The position numbers were made by a program, and so were the translations under genes. The notes under the pieces were generated by a model that saw only the letters and a list, made by a program, of their open reading frames with translations, had not been told where the DNA came from and ran no database searches. From a virus, in the IMG/VR virus record IMGVR_UViG_3300027971_000171, positions 1 to 29,288 of that record: a stretch of 29,288 nucleotides of DNA, one strand, 5' to 3'. Positions 1 to 7,490 of this stretch are shown here, piece after piece. The stretch's first letter is position 1; every line of letters begins with the position of its first letter.

Positions 1-372
1 GAAGCTGGATACATTGTTCGTCAAAAAGGTAAACAAAAATATCTAGTGACTGGCGCAACAAGTGGTTTAACAGCACAGTGCTATACAGCTAACCTTGCTA
101 ATACAGCATTGACACCAAACACAATGCGTGTTCTAGCTACATATGCTAATAGCTCTACACAAACAGTTCAAAGTCTTTCTGACCACAATACTTGGTTGTT
201 TACAGCGGATTCTGGTCCAGTTGCAACAGGCAACATTGTATCTCCAGGACAACCAACTGGTAATCTAGGATATATCAATGCGGCGCCAGCTTATGCTACA
301 TTCAATAGTGCGGAAACTGCTAACACAGCTAACGCTCAGCCTTATCCGATTGTAACGATTGCGAGTGCATAA
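1..372 (+). CDS. C-terminal part of a probable virion structural protein (5' partial)
   Basis: An open frame runs from the first base of the window to a TAA at 370-372, so only the last 123 residues are seen and the true start lies outside. The readable part begins EAGYIVRQKGKQKYLV and is then rich in Ala, Thr, Asn, Ser and Gly with no charged clusters, which is typical of phage capsid-decoration, neck or fibre proteins. There is no catalytic motif. The next gene starts 1 nt after its stop, suggesting translational coupling. I do not recognise the exact family. The structural assignment rests on composition and on the phage-structural neighbourhood. Confidence 0.6.
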   Translation, partial: EAGYIVRQKGKQKYLVTGATSGLTAQCYTANLANTALTPNTMRVLATYANSSTQTVQSLSDHNTWLFTADSGPVATGNIVSPGQPTGNLGYINAAPAYATFNSAETANTANAQPYPIVTIASA

Positions 373-373
373 A

Positions 374-682
374 ATGGCTACGAGTAGAGCATTGCAAGTT
401 CAACCTGAAACAGAAATAGCTGTTTTACAAGTTCAAGTTAAGAACATCGAAGAAAAAGTCGGTGAGATTAAGGACAATGTAAAACAGCTACATGATGCTT
501 TGGATAAGAACGCTGAAGAAACCAGAGCAATGCTCAAGTCAATGCGTGACGAAGATAATGCCGCACATGATAAGTTATCCAGCAAAGTTTCTGCATTAGA
601 GAAATGGCGCTGGATGATGATGGGAGCAGGTGTTATTGTAGGTTCAATTGGCTTTGAAACATTTGCAAAATTGCTAAAATAA
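374..682 (+). CDS. Small coiled-coil protein with C-terminal membrane segment (XhlA/holin-accessory-like)
   Basis: This is a 102-aa protein. Residues about 15-75 are highly charged and heptad-like (repeated VKNIEEKV, VKQLHDAL, SKVSALEKW), giving a predicted coiled coil. Residues about 78-100 (WRWMMMGAGVIVGSIGF, then AKLLK) form one hydrophobic membrane segment preceded by KW and ending in Lys. This coiled-coil-plus-tail-anchor layout matches the haemolysin XhlA family, which acts with holins in some phages; the match is by architecture only. The ATG at 374 is chosen over an upstream in-frame GTG at 359 because it lies 1 nt after the previous stop. No Shine-Dalgarno is seen, so coupled translation is likely. 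A strong terminator follows immediately. Alternatives are a holin or another small membrane-anchored phage protein. Confidence 0.55.
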   Translation: MATSRALQVQPETEIAVLQVQVKNIEEKVGEIKDNVKQLHDALDKNAEETRAMLKSMRDEDNAAHDKLSSKVSALEKWRWMMMGAGVIVGSIGFETFAKLLK

Positions 683-709
683 AAAAAGACTGCTTAGGCA
701 GTCTTTTTT
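681..709. terminator. Bidirectional rho-independent terminator
   Basis: GACTGC (688-693) pairs with GCAGTC (698-703) around a TTAG loop, flanked by seven A (681-687) and six T (704-709). The stem therefore works on both strands. It lies between the convergent small membrane-protein gene and the NUDIX gene. The NUDIX stop codon (694-696) sits in the hairpin loop, so the two transcripts overlap by only a few bases. Confidence 0.9.
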
Positions 710-1110
710 GTTAGTGTGTTTAGTTTTTCTTGTACTATATCAAAGTTGACAGTGCTAAACAATCCTGGATGTAATGGTTTAGGATACTGACTTCCACCTA
801 CCCAAGCATAACCACAATGTTCTTCATTTAATATGGGGACAAATTCATTTTCTACTTCACAAAAAAAGGTATGATAGGTAAAGGTATTATTAATGAATTT
901 TTGTATTGGCACTAACTTCCCATTTGGTGGAAAATATCCTACTTCTTCTTCACACTCTCTTATCATACCCTCTAGTAGAGTTTCGTTTTCTTCAATTTTT
1001 CCACCAGGAATGCCCCAGTTGCCAGGATTTTTGGCATCAGTTCTAAGCATGTAAAGATAACGATTGGTTTTTCTACTGTAAAAGAAAACACCCGCAGAAG
1101 TATTACTCAT
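694..1110 (-). CDS. NUDIX hydrolase
   Basis: The 138-aa protein carries a complete NUDIX box (GX5EX7REUXEEXGU) at residues 37-59. G37, E43, R51, E52, E55, E56 and G58 are all present; the glutamates bind the catalytic metal. NUDIX enzymes cleave nucleoside diphosphates linked to another moiety, such as oxidised dNTPs, ADP-ribose, capped RNA or nucleotide sugars. The substrate here cannot be read from sequence. The preceding WGIPGG is the usual pre-box motif. I chose the ATG at 1110; an in-frame TTG at 1125 would add five residues (MINYY) but has no better ribosome site. It is the last gene of the leftward gp14-gp15 unit, so it is probably expressed late. T4-like phages often carry NUDIX proteins (T4 NudE), but orthology is not claimed. 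Confidence 0.9.
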   Translation of the reverse strand: MSNTSAGVFFYSRKTNRYLYMLRTDAKNPGNWGIPGGKIEENETLLEGMIRECEEEVGYFPPNGKLVPIQKFINNTFTYHTFFCEVENEFVPILNEEHCGYAWVGGSQYPKPLHPGLFSTVNFDIVQEKLNTLTKKTA

Positions 1111-1128
1111 ATAATAATTTATCAAAAA

Positions 1129-2499
1129 TTAAATTACTATAGAATAATCTCCCTGGTCATACCAACCTTCATATGATTTCATCCAAGTATCTTCAACAAA
1201 TCTATATTGGATAGATGTTGATAGATTGGTCACATATTGCACTTGAGTATTAGTTTGACTATCAAACGCTACAAACCATTCCATTGTAGTTGAATCAAAC
1301 TCAATGATATCATTGGCATTTGCTACAAGGTTACCCCAAGCAACAGTGCTGTCACCTGGACTACCTATGTTTTCAACAATCAAATATCTAACACCATTAA
1401 TAGGTCCGGGTAAACCTGAGTTTGGTCCTGTAAGCTGTGGGTTAATCACACTGTTTACTGGGTCTAGTGTATTTTGCGGCAATGTGTCTGGGTCGATGCT
1501 GTAAATTAAAAATCTATCATCACTTGGATTAGGAACTATTGTACCTACAATATCATGATCCATATATGGATTTTGCAACCAAATTTGACTGATACCGGGT
1601 CTTACTGTACCATATACGTTCAATACACTAGACCAGTATACATCAGTCTGTGGGCTAGGTGGTAAATCTAAATTTACATTGCTTGGATAAAATGCATTAT
1701 CCGCAGGTAGTATTTGTAATTGATTACCTAATAATAATAATTTATACCCATATGGGGTAATTTTTTGTCTAGTGCCTAATAACAAATCGTCATCTTGTAT
1801 GTCAGTCAATGCAGTACCTTTAAATATGCTTGCAATGATTTTTTCAATAACACCCATCTTTTTAAGTTTACTTGCAGTACTTATCCATACGGGCATATAG
1901 AATTTCCAAGTCATTACGTCAATTGGATTACCAGTACCTTGAGGGATAGTACGACTACTAAATGTCAAGCCATCTTGAAAAACTGCACTCAGTGAAGTCC
2001 AATCAATAAAGTTATCTGTACTCTGTATCTCTAGTGCAGGATTAAACAATGTACCTAACTGTTCAATCAGTTCTAATTTTTGATTATAGTTGGTAGTCCA
2101 AAAGTCTACATTGATTCTTAGTGTATATGGAACTGGCATTAATCGTTCAACAGTAAATGCTTGACCTTGTGTAGTCTCATATTGCTGTGTTTCTGGATTA
2201 TATGCTCTTTGACGTACTTGTATGTTATCAACGTAAGTAGGGTCTTGTGTCCATTTTTGATTGTATTCTAGTCCACTAATATAATATGTAATTAGAGGTG
2301 CACTAGGTAAATTACTAGCAGAGTTATTTGCAATCACAGTAGAAGCCTGTCTACTACTATCACCGTACATAATAGGTACACGTACTAGTATTGGATGACC
2401 TGCAGGGTCCTTACCTTTAGTAACATACCAATTACTGAATATTTTTGCAAATTGAATTAAAAATCTGCGAATCTGATTGTCGTAAAAAAACTGTGCCAT
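1129..2499 (-). CDS. 15: Proximal tail sheath stabilisation / neck protein, gp15-like
   Basis: T4 gp15 caps the tail end and joins it to the head through the neck. The N-terminus (AQFFYDNQIRRFLIQFAKIF, then WYV and RVPIMYGDSSRQAS) matches the start of T4 gp15: short aromatic beginning, RRF/RRY, FSN, then RVPI(T/M)YG. A middle stretch about MPVPYTLRINVDFWTTNYNQ, about residues 121-140, fits the family's central strand region. At 456 aa it is much longer than T4 gp15 (272 aa). The extra residues are mainly C-terminal (about 280-456) and include a conserved-looking module ending KSYEGWYDQGDYSIVI. It lies 9 nt downstream of gp14, as 14-15 are adjacent in T4, supporting the call. The function of the C-terminal extension is unknown. 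Confidence 0.8.
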   Translation of the reverse strand: MAQFFYDNQIRRFLIQFAKIFSNWYVTKGKDPAGHPILVRVPIMYGDSSRQASTVIANNSASNLPSAPLITYYISGLEYNQKWTQDPTYVDNIQVRQRAYNPETQQYETTQGQAFTVERLMPVPYTLRINVDFWTTNYNQKLELIEQLGTLFNPALEIQSTDNFIDWTSLSAVFQDGLTFSSRTIPQGTGNPIDVMTWKFYMPVWISTASKLKKMGVIEKIIASIFKGTALTDIQDDDLLLGTRQKITPYGYKLLLLGNQLQILPADNAFYPSNVNLDLPPSPQTDVYWSSVLNVYGTVRPGISQIWLQNPYMDHDIVGTIVPNPSDDRFLIYSIDPDTLPQNTLDPVNSVINPQLTGPNSGLPGPINGVRYLIVENIGSPGDSTVAWGNLVANANDIIEFDSTTMEWFVAFDSQTNTQVQYVTNLSTSIQYRFVEDTWMKSYEGWYDQGDYSIVI

Positions 2500-2508
2500 A
2501 TATAATCT

Positions 2509-4209
2509 TTATGTTCCTGGTGGTATTGCGTCCGGTGACAATGTTAAAATACTTGATAACGGTTGTCTTTGTGGTACATACGTACCGTCTGTAAGTTTTG
2601 TTTCTGCATGATTATTAATAAAGCTAGACAATTGTGTTTTACTAGAATTACTAAAGCCAGTTTCAGTTCGTATGTTGGTAGAGATGCGAACCCATAGTTT
2701 ACCATCCCAACGATATAATATCTGTGGCAAGTAATCAATGCGTAAGAAGTAATCTCCAACTTGAGGATTTTGTGGGAAACTTATTCCTGCCCCTGTAGGG
2801 AATCCATTTGGTGCTTGACCATCACCACTCATATATGCAGTTGTGTAACCAAATGTTCTTGGACTGCTACGAGCGATATATTGGAATCGTGGATCACAGT
2901 CAGCACGATAATCCATTGTGTTAGGACCATATGGTTCTGTACCTGTAAATCCGGGTGCTTCTGGGTTTTGGTCAGCGGTTGCATAAGTGTTGTCAGCAGT
3001 ACCATATGGACCTTTAACTTCACCAATTGGGGTCAGTGCTAATATTTGATTACCACTTACAAAACCAGAGCCAGTTCCGCTTTCAGCCATTTCTGGTGCT
3101 AGTACTAATTTTTCTATACTTACTGCATTAAAGAAGTCTAACTTATCAAAGCCCATGTCAGCAGTCATATCCCAAATACTTTTAACAGTTGCTTTTGGAA
3201 TTCTAATTACTGGTGCGGGAGCATACATGGGTGATTGCATTACTCCAACAGTTCCTGTATTAGGAACTACTCCAGCTATAGGAGGTGCGGGATTATTATA
3301 TTGTTTAGAAGGTACGTTGTTACTTATGTACTCGCCGTATGTTGGAACAATGTATAGGTCATTTGTATTGTATCCCGACTTAGGAACTATTCGCTGTGCT
3401 TCTGCTAGTGCCGCATCATTAATTTTAATATTTTTATTGTATGTAGCAAGAATATCTTTAAGGTTGCTATTAGTATCTAATTCCCAATATGCAGGATCAG
3501 GTGGCATAGTACCTGCAGGTACGTCAGCTATTGCTTTGTAGTTTTTATCACCGAATGTAATTACATAGCCTTCTGGATAAGGTTTACTATTATCCCAAAT
3601 ACCTAAATAATTATCTTGCTGATTTGGTTCACTTAATATCTGACTAAATTCTTCACTATCAACTAATGGTTCACATTTAATACGCCACAAGTGCGGGAAC
3701 CATGTTGGACTAAAACCTTCACTTGCATAATTAGCATCGGTAATTTGCATGAAGCGTTTTAATGCATATTGTATTTTTTCATCTAATGGGTTATAATCTA
3801 TTAAATGCGGTAACTCAATCACATCCCCGACCATTAGTTTTCTTCCAACCAATTCAATCATATCATTGTAATGAACGGTGATGAAAATAATATCATTATT
3901 TAAAAATAATCCAAACTGACTTAAATCAAAATCTAAATTCTGTACATTATAATGCCCGCGCAAACGATATATATTTGGATCATATGAACGGTCACGGTTT
4001 TCTAAGAATAACAAATCTTGAATATTAGTTGGTGATAACACATCATATTCAGGTTGGGTATAATCAACCGATGGACCTTGATTAGTTGGACCTAAATACT
4101 TGTGTACATACAAGTCTGTTGAGCCAGCCGTAAACATTTCTGATATAGTTCTATCAAAAAAGTTATAGTCATTAGTTTTATTGGGGCGCCAAAGGCTAAG
4201 TCGTGGCAT
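2509..4209 (-). CDS. 14: Neck protein, gp14-like, with inserted modules
   Basis: T4 gp14 assembles with gp13 at the head portal so the tail can join. The N-terminus (FFDRTISEMFTAGSTDLYVH, residues 17-36) with the PNIYRLRG and DIIFITVH segments is typical of gp14 relatives. The core LMVGDVIELPHL at 125-136 introduces the structural fold, followed by YASEGFSPTWFPHLWRIK. The protein is 566 aa against 256 in T4. Residues 201-243 (IWDNSKPYPEGYVITFGDKN and following, ending PPDPAYWEL) have the W...Y..G..V...G..Y.A...P...W pattern of small CBM5/12-type carbohydrate-binding modules. Residues 483-515 (VGDYFLRIDYLPQILYRW, then WVRIS) resemble an insert in the sheath. The ATG at 4209 follows an AAGG ribosome site and a late-type motif 20 nt upstream. 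The gp14 call is good; the module assignments are inference. Confidence 0.75.
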   Translation of the reverse strand: MPRLSLWRPNKTNDYNFFDRTISEMFTAGSTDLYVHKYLGPTNQGPSVDYTQPEYDVLSPTNIQDLLFLENRDRSYDPNIYRLRGHYNVQNLDFDLSQFGLFLNNDIIFITVHYNDMIELVGRKLMVGDVIELPHLIDYNPLDEKIQYALKRFMQITDANYASEGFSPTWFPHLWRIKCEPLVDSEEFSQILSEPNQQDNYLGIWDNSKPYPEGYVITFGDKNYKAIADVPAGTMPPDPAYWELDTNSNLKDILATYNKNIKINDAALAEAQRIVPKSGYNTNDLYIVPTYGEYISNNVPSKQYNNPAPPIAGVVPNTGTVGVMQSPMYAPAPVIRIPKATVKSIWDMTADMGFDKLDFFNAVSIEKLVLAPEMAESGTGSGFVSGNQILALTPIGEVKGPYGTADNTYATADQNPEAPGFTGTEPYGPNTMDYRADCDPRFQYIARSSPRTFGYTTAYMSGDGQAPNGFPTGAGISFPQNPQVGDYFLRIDYLPQILYRWDGKLWVRISTNIRTETGFSNSSKTQLSSFINNHAETKLTDGTYVPQRQPLSSILTLSPDAIPPGT

Positions 4210-4229
4210 AATTAATTTACCTTATCACT

Positions 4230-4237
4230 TATTTATC
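4230..4237 (-). promoter_or_regulatory. Late-type promoter motif GATAAATA for gp14-gp15-NUDIX
   Basis: The minus strand reads GATAAATAAGTG, one base from the T4 late promoter TATAAATA, 20 nt before the gp14 ATG, with an AAGG ribosome site between. The same octamer precedes other virion genes in the window. No sigma70-like -35 is needed for T4-type late promoters. Confidence 0.6.
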
Positions 4238-4269
4238 GTAAATATGCGTGACACTATATATCCGAAAAT

Positions 4270-4298
4270 TTGACAACAAATCGAAGGTGTGCTACAAT
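4270..4298 (+). promoter_or_regulatory. Sigma70-type promoter for the 4329-7483 operon
   Basis: A perfect -35 hexamer TTGACA (4270-4275) is followed, after exactly 17 bp, by TACAAT (4293-4298, five of six matches to TATAAT). Transcription would start near 4305, leaving a short leader with a GGAG ribosome site (4319-4322) before the ATG at 4329. This is a host-polymerase promoter and implies immediate-early expression. It is divergent from the late motif at 4230-4237. Confidence 0.85.
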
Positions 4299-4328
4299 GT
4301 GTCTACAGTTAACAATTTGGAGTAATAT

Positions 4329-5498
4329 ATGGCTCGCAAGCAATCAGATGACCATTTTATCAAAGCACTAGACCCACGGGACGCAGACACAAAGTATTTT
4401 GGGTCTGAACCATCGTTCCCCACGCAACCCGAAGGTTCTGAGCGAAATGTGGCTTTGGCAAATGGGTTCACTTGGTATCATCGTTTTTATGGCAAAAAAG
4501 AAGCTAAAGAACTATTGTGCCAATATTTGGAATTCAGCAATCGCACCAATGACGCAAAAAACCTGCGTAAACTAAATGATTCAGAATTCATGCTAACACT
4601 TTGTTGGTTGGCACGTATGAAATTGCGTGGTTTGGTATTGACCGATGCTGAAGAAGCAACATTAGAAAATGAAATTGCCCGATTAGTGCAAGCACTTGCT
4701 AAACCCGAAGTACGTGAAAGTACAACCGGTAAGGTCGCAAAAGTTGTAGTTGAAGTTGCACGTCCCAATATTCAAGAAATCATGCGTGAAAAGGCAAGAG
4801 AAGCCGCCGGTGAACTTGAAGGAGTGTTTGATGATTATTACAATACTGGAAAAACAAATTCTAAAGTTGTTGATGTACTTGTTGGCTTTAATGTTATGCC
4901 ACAACACATTCCATTGATTGTTGATATTTGGAAAAAGAAACAAGCAGAGTTTGAAGAATTAGTAGATACAAAGGATAGTGAACTAAAGGAGGCTTATCAT
5001 AATTTAGGTAAGATTCAATTACGCAACATTCTTAAATTCATTGAACAAGTACTAAGTGACCTTAATAGCTATATTAGCATTAAGAAAGCTAACAAGGCTC
5101 CTCGCAAAAAGAAAGCAGTACCTGTAGAAAAAATTGTTGCTAAACTTAAATACTTGAAAGTGTTTAAAGATGCTACTACTAAGTTAGATTTGATTAGTGT
5201 GCATCCAACTAAGTTGCATGGTGCAAGCGAGGCTTGGGTTTACGATACTGCAAAACGTAAACTACATCACTATGTTGCCGATGAATACACAAAAACCTTT
5301 CAAATTAAAGGTAACACACTATTAGGATTTGATTCTACAAATAGTGAAATGAAAACATTACGTAAGCCCGGTGAGCAAATCAAAGAAGTAATGGGTAGTA
5401 AGCCCGCGGCACGTAAGTATTTTAAAGAAATTAAAGCAGTATCAGCAGTACCTAATGGTCGATTTAATGAGAACATGATTATTTTGAAAGCGTTTTAA
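4329..5498 (+). CDS. Conserved-looking phage protein of unknown function, probably early
   Basis: This 389-aa soluble protein is the first gene of the sigma70-driven operon, with GGAG 6 nt before the ATG. It is Lys-rich (several KK and RKKK clusters, such as residues 259-263) and mostly helical by pattern. Residues about 40-130 are a charged helical region (FYGKKEAKELLCQYLEFSN, then WLARMKLRGL). Residues about 205-260 look coiled-coil-like. The C-terminal 120 residues are more beta-like (HPTKLHGASEAWVYDTAKRK, HYVADEYTKTFQIKGNTLLG) and end in NENMIILKAF. No nuclease, kinase or polymerase motif is visible. The basic character and early promoter would suit a nucleic-acid- or host-binding role, but that is speculation. 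I do not recognise the family. Confidence 0.7.
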   Translation: MARKQSDDHFIKALDPRDADTKYFGSEPSFPTQPEGSERNVALANGFTWYHRFYGKKEAKELLCQYLEFSNRTNDAKNLRKLNDSEFMLTLCWLARMKLRGLVLTDAEEATLENEIARLVQALAKPEVRESTTGKVAKVVVEVARPNIQEIMREKAREAAGELEGVFDDYYNTGKTNSKVVDVLVGFNVMPQHIPLIVDIWKKKQAEFEELVDTKDSELKEAYHNLGKIQLRNILKFIEQVLSDLNSYISIKKANKAPRKKKAVPVEKIVAKLKYLKVFKDATTKLDLISVHPTKLHGASEAWVYDTAKRKLHHYVADEYTKTFQIKGNTLLGFDSTNSEMKTLRKPGEQIKEVMGSKPAARKYFKEIKAVSAVPNGRFNENMIILKAF

Positions 5499-5499
5499 A

Positions 5500-5679
5500 A
5501 TGGACACTCACGACCGAATGACAGAACTAATGGTACTAATTGACAATTCAATTAAGTTAACTGACGATAGGAATGAAATGCTAATGCTAGCATGTGCAAT
5601 GTTACAGCGTACAAAGGAAATCTTTGACGCTACATTAGGTAAAGAAGGTAGAAAAGAAATGTTTAAGGATTTAGTATGA
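5500..5679 (+). CDS. Small acidic/helical protein of unknown function
   Basis: This 59-aa ORF (MDTHDRMTELMVLIDNSIKL..., ending MFKDLV) starts 1 nt after the previous stop, and its TGA overlaps the next ATG (ATGA). It is Met-, Leu- and Asp-rich and looks wholly alpha-helical with no Cys or membrane segment. The tight packing on both sides in a run of same-strand genes is the main evidence that it is real. The function is unknown; small helical proteins at this position are often early host-takeover factors, but nothing in the sequence proves it. Confidence 0.65.
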   Translation: MDTHDRMTELMVLIDNSIKLTDDRNEMLMLACAMLQRTKEIFDATLGKEGRKEMFKDLV

Positions 5680-5852
5680 AAGATAAAATTATTAATTGGG
5701 TTACAGTAAACCGTAAAAAAATTGCATATACTGTTGCAGGACTTAACATCCTAAGTGGATTAAGTCTATTGTCTACTGGGCAAAATGCTAATGGTTGGGC
5801 ACAGATTTTTCTAGGAAGCATTATTGCACTTGATGCATCAACAATGCCATGA
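5676..5852 (+). CDS. Small membrane protein (two predicted membrane segments)
   Basis: The 58-aa protein begins MKDKIINWVTVNRKKIAYTV. It has a hydrophobic stretch at about residues 16-35 (IAYTVAGLNILSGLSLLSTG) and a second at about 40-53 (GWAQIFLGSIIALDA), joined by a short polar turn (QNANG). This is a helical hairpin for the inner membrane, with the basic N-terminus probably cytoplasmic. It overlaps its neighbours by 4 nt on each side (ATGA junctions), as expected for a translationally coupled operon. It could be an early membrane-modifying or superinfection-immunity protein; a holin role is less likely given its place in an early operon. The family is not recognised. Confidence 0.6.
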   Translation: MKDKIINWVTVNRKKIAYTVAGLNILSGLSLLSTGQNANGWAQIFLGSIIALDASTMP

Positions 5853-6469
5853 AACTTGACATAGACAAATACAACAGGATAGTTGTATTTGGTTCAAGTG
5901 ACACATATGGGGCTCATCTAGTAGATTGCGATCCTGATACTCAGACTGAAATACGGCCCAGTGAGTATGCTTGGCCAAATATTTTAGGTGAAAAATTTAT
6001 TAAGCCGGTAAAAAATCTTGCCACGCCCGGTGCATCTAATAGGGAAATATTATTATCAATTTTAACAAGTGACATTTGTGAAACGGACCTAGTATTAGTA
6101 TGCTGGTCTTTTGTTAACAGGACCTATATTGTAGATGATACACAATCATTGATTAGGATTTATCCACATTTAAAGACTAGTGAAGCTGAACAGTTTTATA
6201 GATTGTACGATATCAATAATTTAGTATATAATACCTTTTTAGATATTTCACATGCAAATTTATTCATCTTAAATAACAAATGCAGTGTTTATAATTTTTA
6301 CACAGACCCGTTACTAAACATGTATAACAACCCTGTGCAAATAAGCAACCCTTTACTTTATATGAATAAGGTCAATTTGACAATTGATAGGGCAACAGAT
6401 AATAAACATCCGGGATTAAAATCACATGTAAACATTGCAAATTGGGTGTATAATATATTAGATGAGTAA
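5849..6469 (+). CDS. SGNH/GDSL-like hydrolase (first of a tandem pair)
   Basis: The 206-aa protein has an SGNH-type layout. A first strand leads to FGSSDTYGAHL (residues 14-24), with Ser17 in the position of the GDS serine. Block II-like NLATPGASN follows near residue 58-66. A hydrophobic strand LVLVCWSF precedes the middle region, and DNKH (184-187) provides the C-terminal Asp-x-x-His. SGNH enzymes remove acyl groups from sugars, lipids or peptidoglycan. It lies in the early operon, overlaps the next gene by 8 nt and shares several positions with it (AW.N near residue 43, NL...G.S), indicating an old duplication. GSSD rather than GDS is unusual, so activity is uncertain. There is no signal peptide, so the product is probably cytoplasmic or virion-bound. 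Confidence 0.65.
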   Translation: MKLDIDKYNRIVVFGSSDTYGAHLVDCDPDTQTEIRPSEYAWPNILGEKFIKPVKNLATPGASNREILLSILTSDICETDLVLVCWSFVNRTYIVDDTQSLIRIYPHLKTSEAEQFYRLYDINNLVYNTFLDISHANLFILNNKCSVYNFYTDPLLNMYNNPVQISNPLLYMNKVNLTIDRATDNKHPGLKSHVNIANWVYNILDE

Positions 6470-7034
6470 AAAAATATTGATTTGCGGAGATAGTTTTTCG
6501 GCACCGTGTACCGATGATTTTGCTTGGACCAATTTGATTAAACAAGATTTTAAAGTAACCAATTTGTCTCAGCGGGGATGTAGCGAGTATAAAATATACA
6601 AACAATTATTGTCACAGGACATTCGCAAGTACGATTATATTATTGTTTCTCACACAAGTCCCTATAGATTACATACAACAGAAAATCCCATTCACATCAA
6701 TAACCAATCACACACAGAATCTTGTTTCATTTACAATGACGTAAAAGAACATGCTAATACCAATGAAGAACTTGTTCCATTAGTTAATTTTTTTGAAAAG
6801 TATTTTGATTTAGAATATGCAGAGCATATTCATAATTTAATCCTAAAAGATATAGAAAAACTATGCCCTAACAATACATTACATTTATCACATTTAGAAT
6901 GGAAAAATTTATATAGATTTTCAAATCATATAGATTTCAATAATGTTTTTCTAAACCATAGAGGTATAGCAAATCATTATGACAATGAAGGTAACAAAGT
7001 AGTTTTTAACACAATTAAAGAGAGATTATCATGA
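6462..7034 (+). CDS. SGNH/GDSL-like hydrolase (second of a tandem pair)
   Basis: The 190-aa protein opens with a strand and the classic ICGDSFS motif (residues 7-13, nucleophile Ser11). FAWTNLI, then VTNLSQRGCSEYKI (block II-like Gly/Ser), the strand YDYIIVSHTSPYR and a C-terminal NHYDNEGN follow; His172 is the probable catalytic base. An Asp three residues before the His is not seen, so the C-terminal dyad differs from the canonical DxxH. Spacing of the FAW and NLS...G motifs matches the upstream gene, supporting paralogy. The gene overlaps its neighbours at both ends (8 nt and 4 nt). The substrate is unknown; acetylated or acylated host surface sugar is a reasonable guess for a phage. Confidence 0.65.
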   Translation: MSKKILICGDSFSAPCTDDFAWTNLIKQDFKVTNLSQRGCSEYKIYKQLLSQDIRKYDYIIVSHTSPYRLHTTENPIHINNQSHTESCFIYNDVKEHANTNEELVPLVNFFEKYFDLEYAEHIHNLILKDIEKLCPNNTLHLSHLEWKNLYRFSNHIDFNNVFLNHRGIANHYDNEGNKVVFNTIKERLS

Positions 7035-7483
7035 CACAATCAATAGATTTAAACAAATATCAAAAATTCGTAGAGGCCGTTACTAGTCAACCTAGTAATG
7101 ACTTAACTACTTTCATAGATACCTGTGATAGACTTGACGCTAACTATGAATTAGATTTAGCCGACAATCAAATGAAACATGGACCTGATGTTAACATTCC
7201 TTTGTTAATTACAGCGTGTTTTGGATTAGCCGCAGAAAGTGGCGAGTTTATTGAAGTGCCCAAGAAAATACTTTTTCAAGGAAAAGCACTTAATGACGAA
7301 GCCGTTTTTCATATGAAGCGAGAACTAGGTGATGTTATGTGGTATTGGATTAATGCATGTAGGGCATTGAACCTAGACCCCAATGAAGTAATTGCTGAGA
7401 ATATTCGCAAGCTAGAGTCACGATATCCCGGTGGAAAGTTTGACGCATTTTACAGCGAGAACCGCAAAGACGGCGATTTGTAA
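7031..7483 (+). CDS. mazG: MazG-like nucleotide pyrophosphohydrolase
   Basis: The 150-aa protein carries the all-alpha NTP-pyrophosphohydrolase signature: E69-S-G-E72 (GLAAESGEFIE) and, 26 residues on, E98-L-G-D101 (RELGDVMWYW). This is the ExxE...ExxD Mg2+ site of the MazG/dUTPase-2 superfamily. Family enzymes convert (d)NTPs to monophosphates and pyrophosphate; in cyanophages MazG prefers dGTP/dCTP. It is a single-domain form, with a family-typical KLESRYPGGKFDAFYSENR tail. It is the last gene of the early operon, overlapping the SGNH gene by 4 nt, with an AAGAGAG ribosome site. It would supply dNMPs or adjust nucleotide pools together with the dNMP kinase and NUDIX protein nearby. Confidence 0.9.
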   Translation: MTQSIDLNKYQKFVEAVTSQPSNDLTTFIDTCDRLDANYELDLADNQMKHGPDVNIPLLITACFGLAAESGEFIEVPKKILFQGKALNDEAVFHMKRELGDVMWYWINACRALNLDPNEVIAENIRKLESRYPGGKFDAFYSENRKDGDL

Positions 7484-7490
7484 AAGCAAT

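Noticed and set aside
1111-1125. TTG start at 1125 for the NUDIX gene
   Set aside because: It has no ribosome site and adds only MINYY before the natural MSNTSAGVFF start; the ATG at 1110 is simpler, though the TTG is not excluded.
1304-3541. Plus-strand open frames at 1304-1504, 1795-1995, 2761-3042 and 3155-3541
   Set aside because: They lie inside the well-supported minus-strand gp15 and gp14 genes, with no ribosome sites and unlike composition (Cys/Trp-rich or hydrophobic by reversal); they are shadows.
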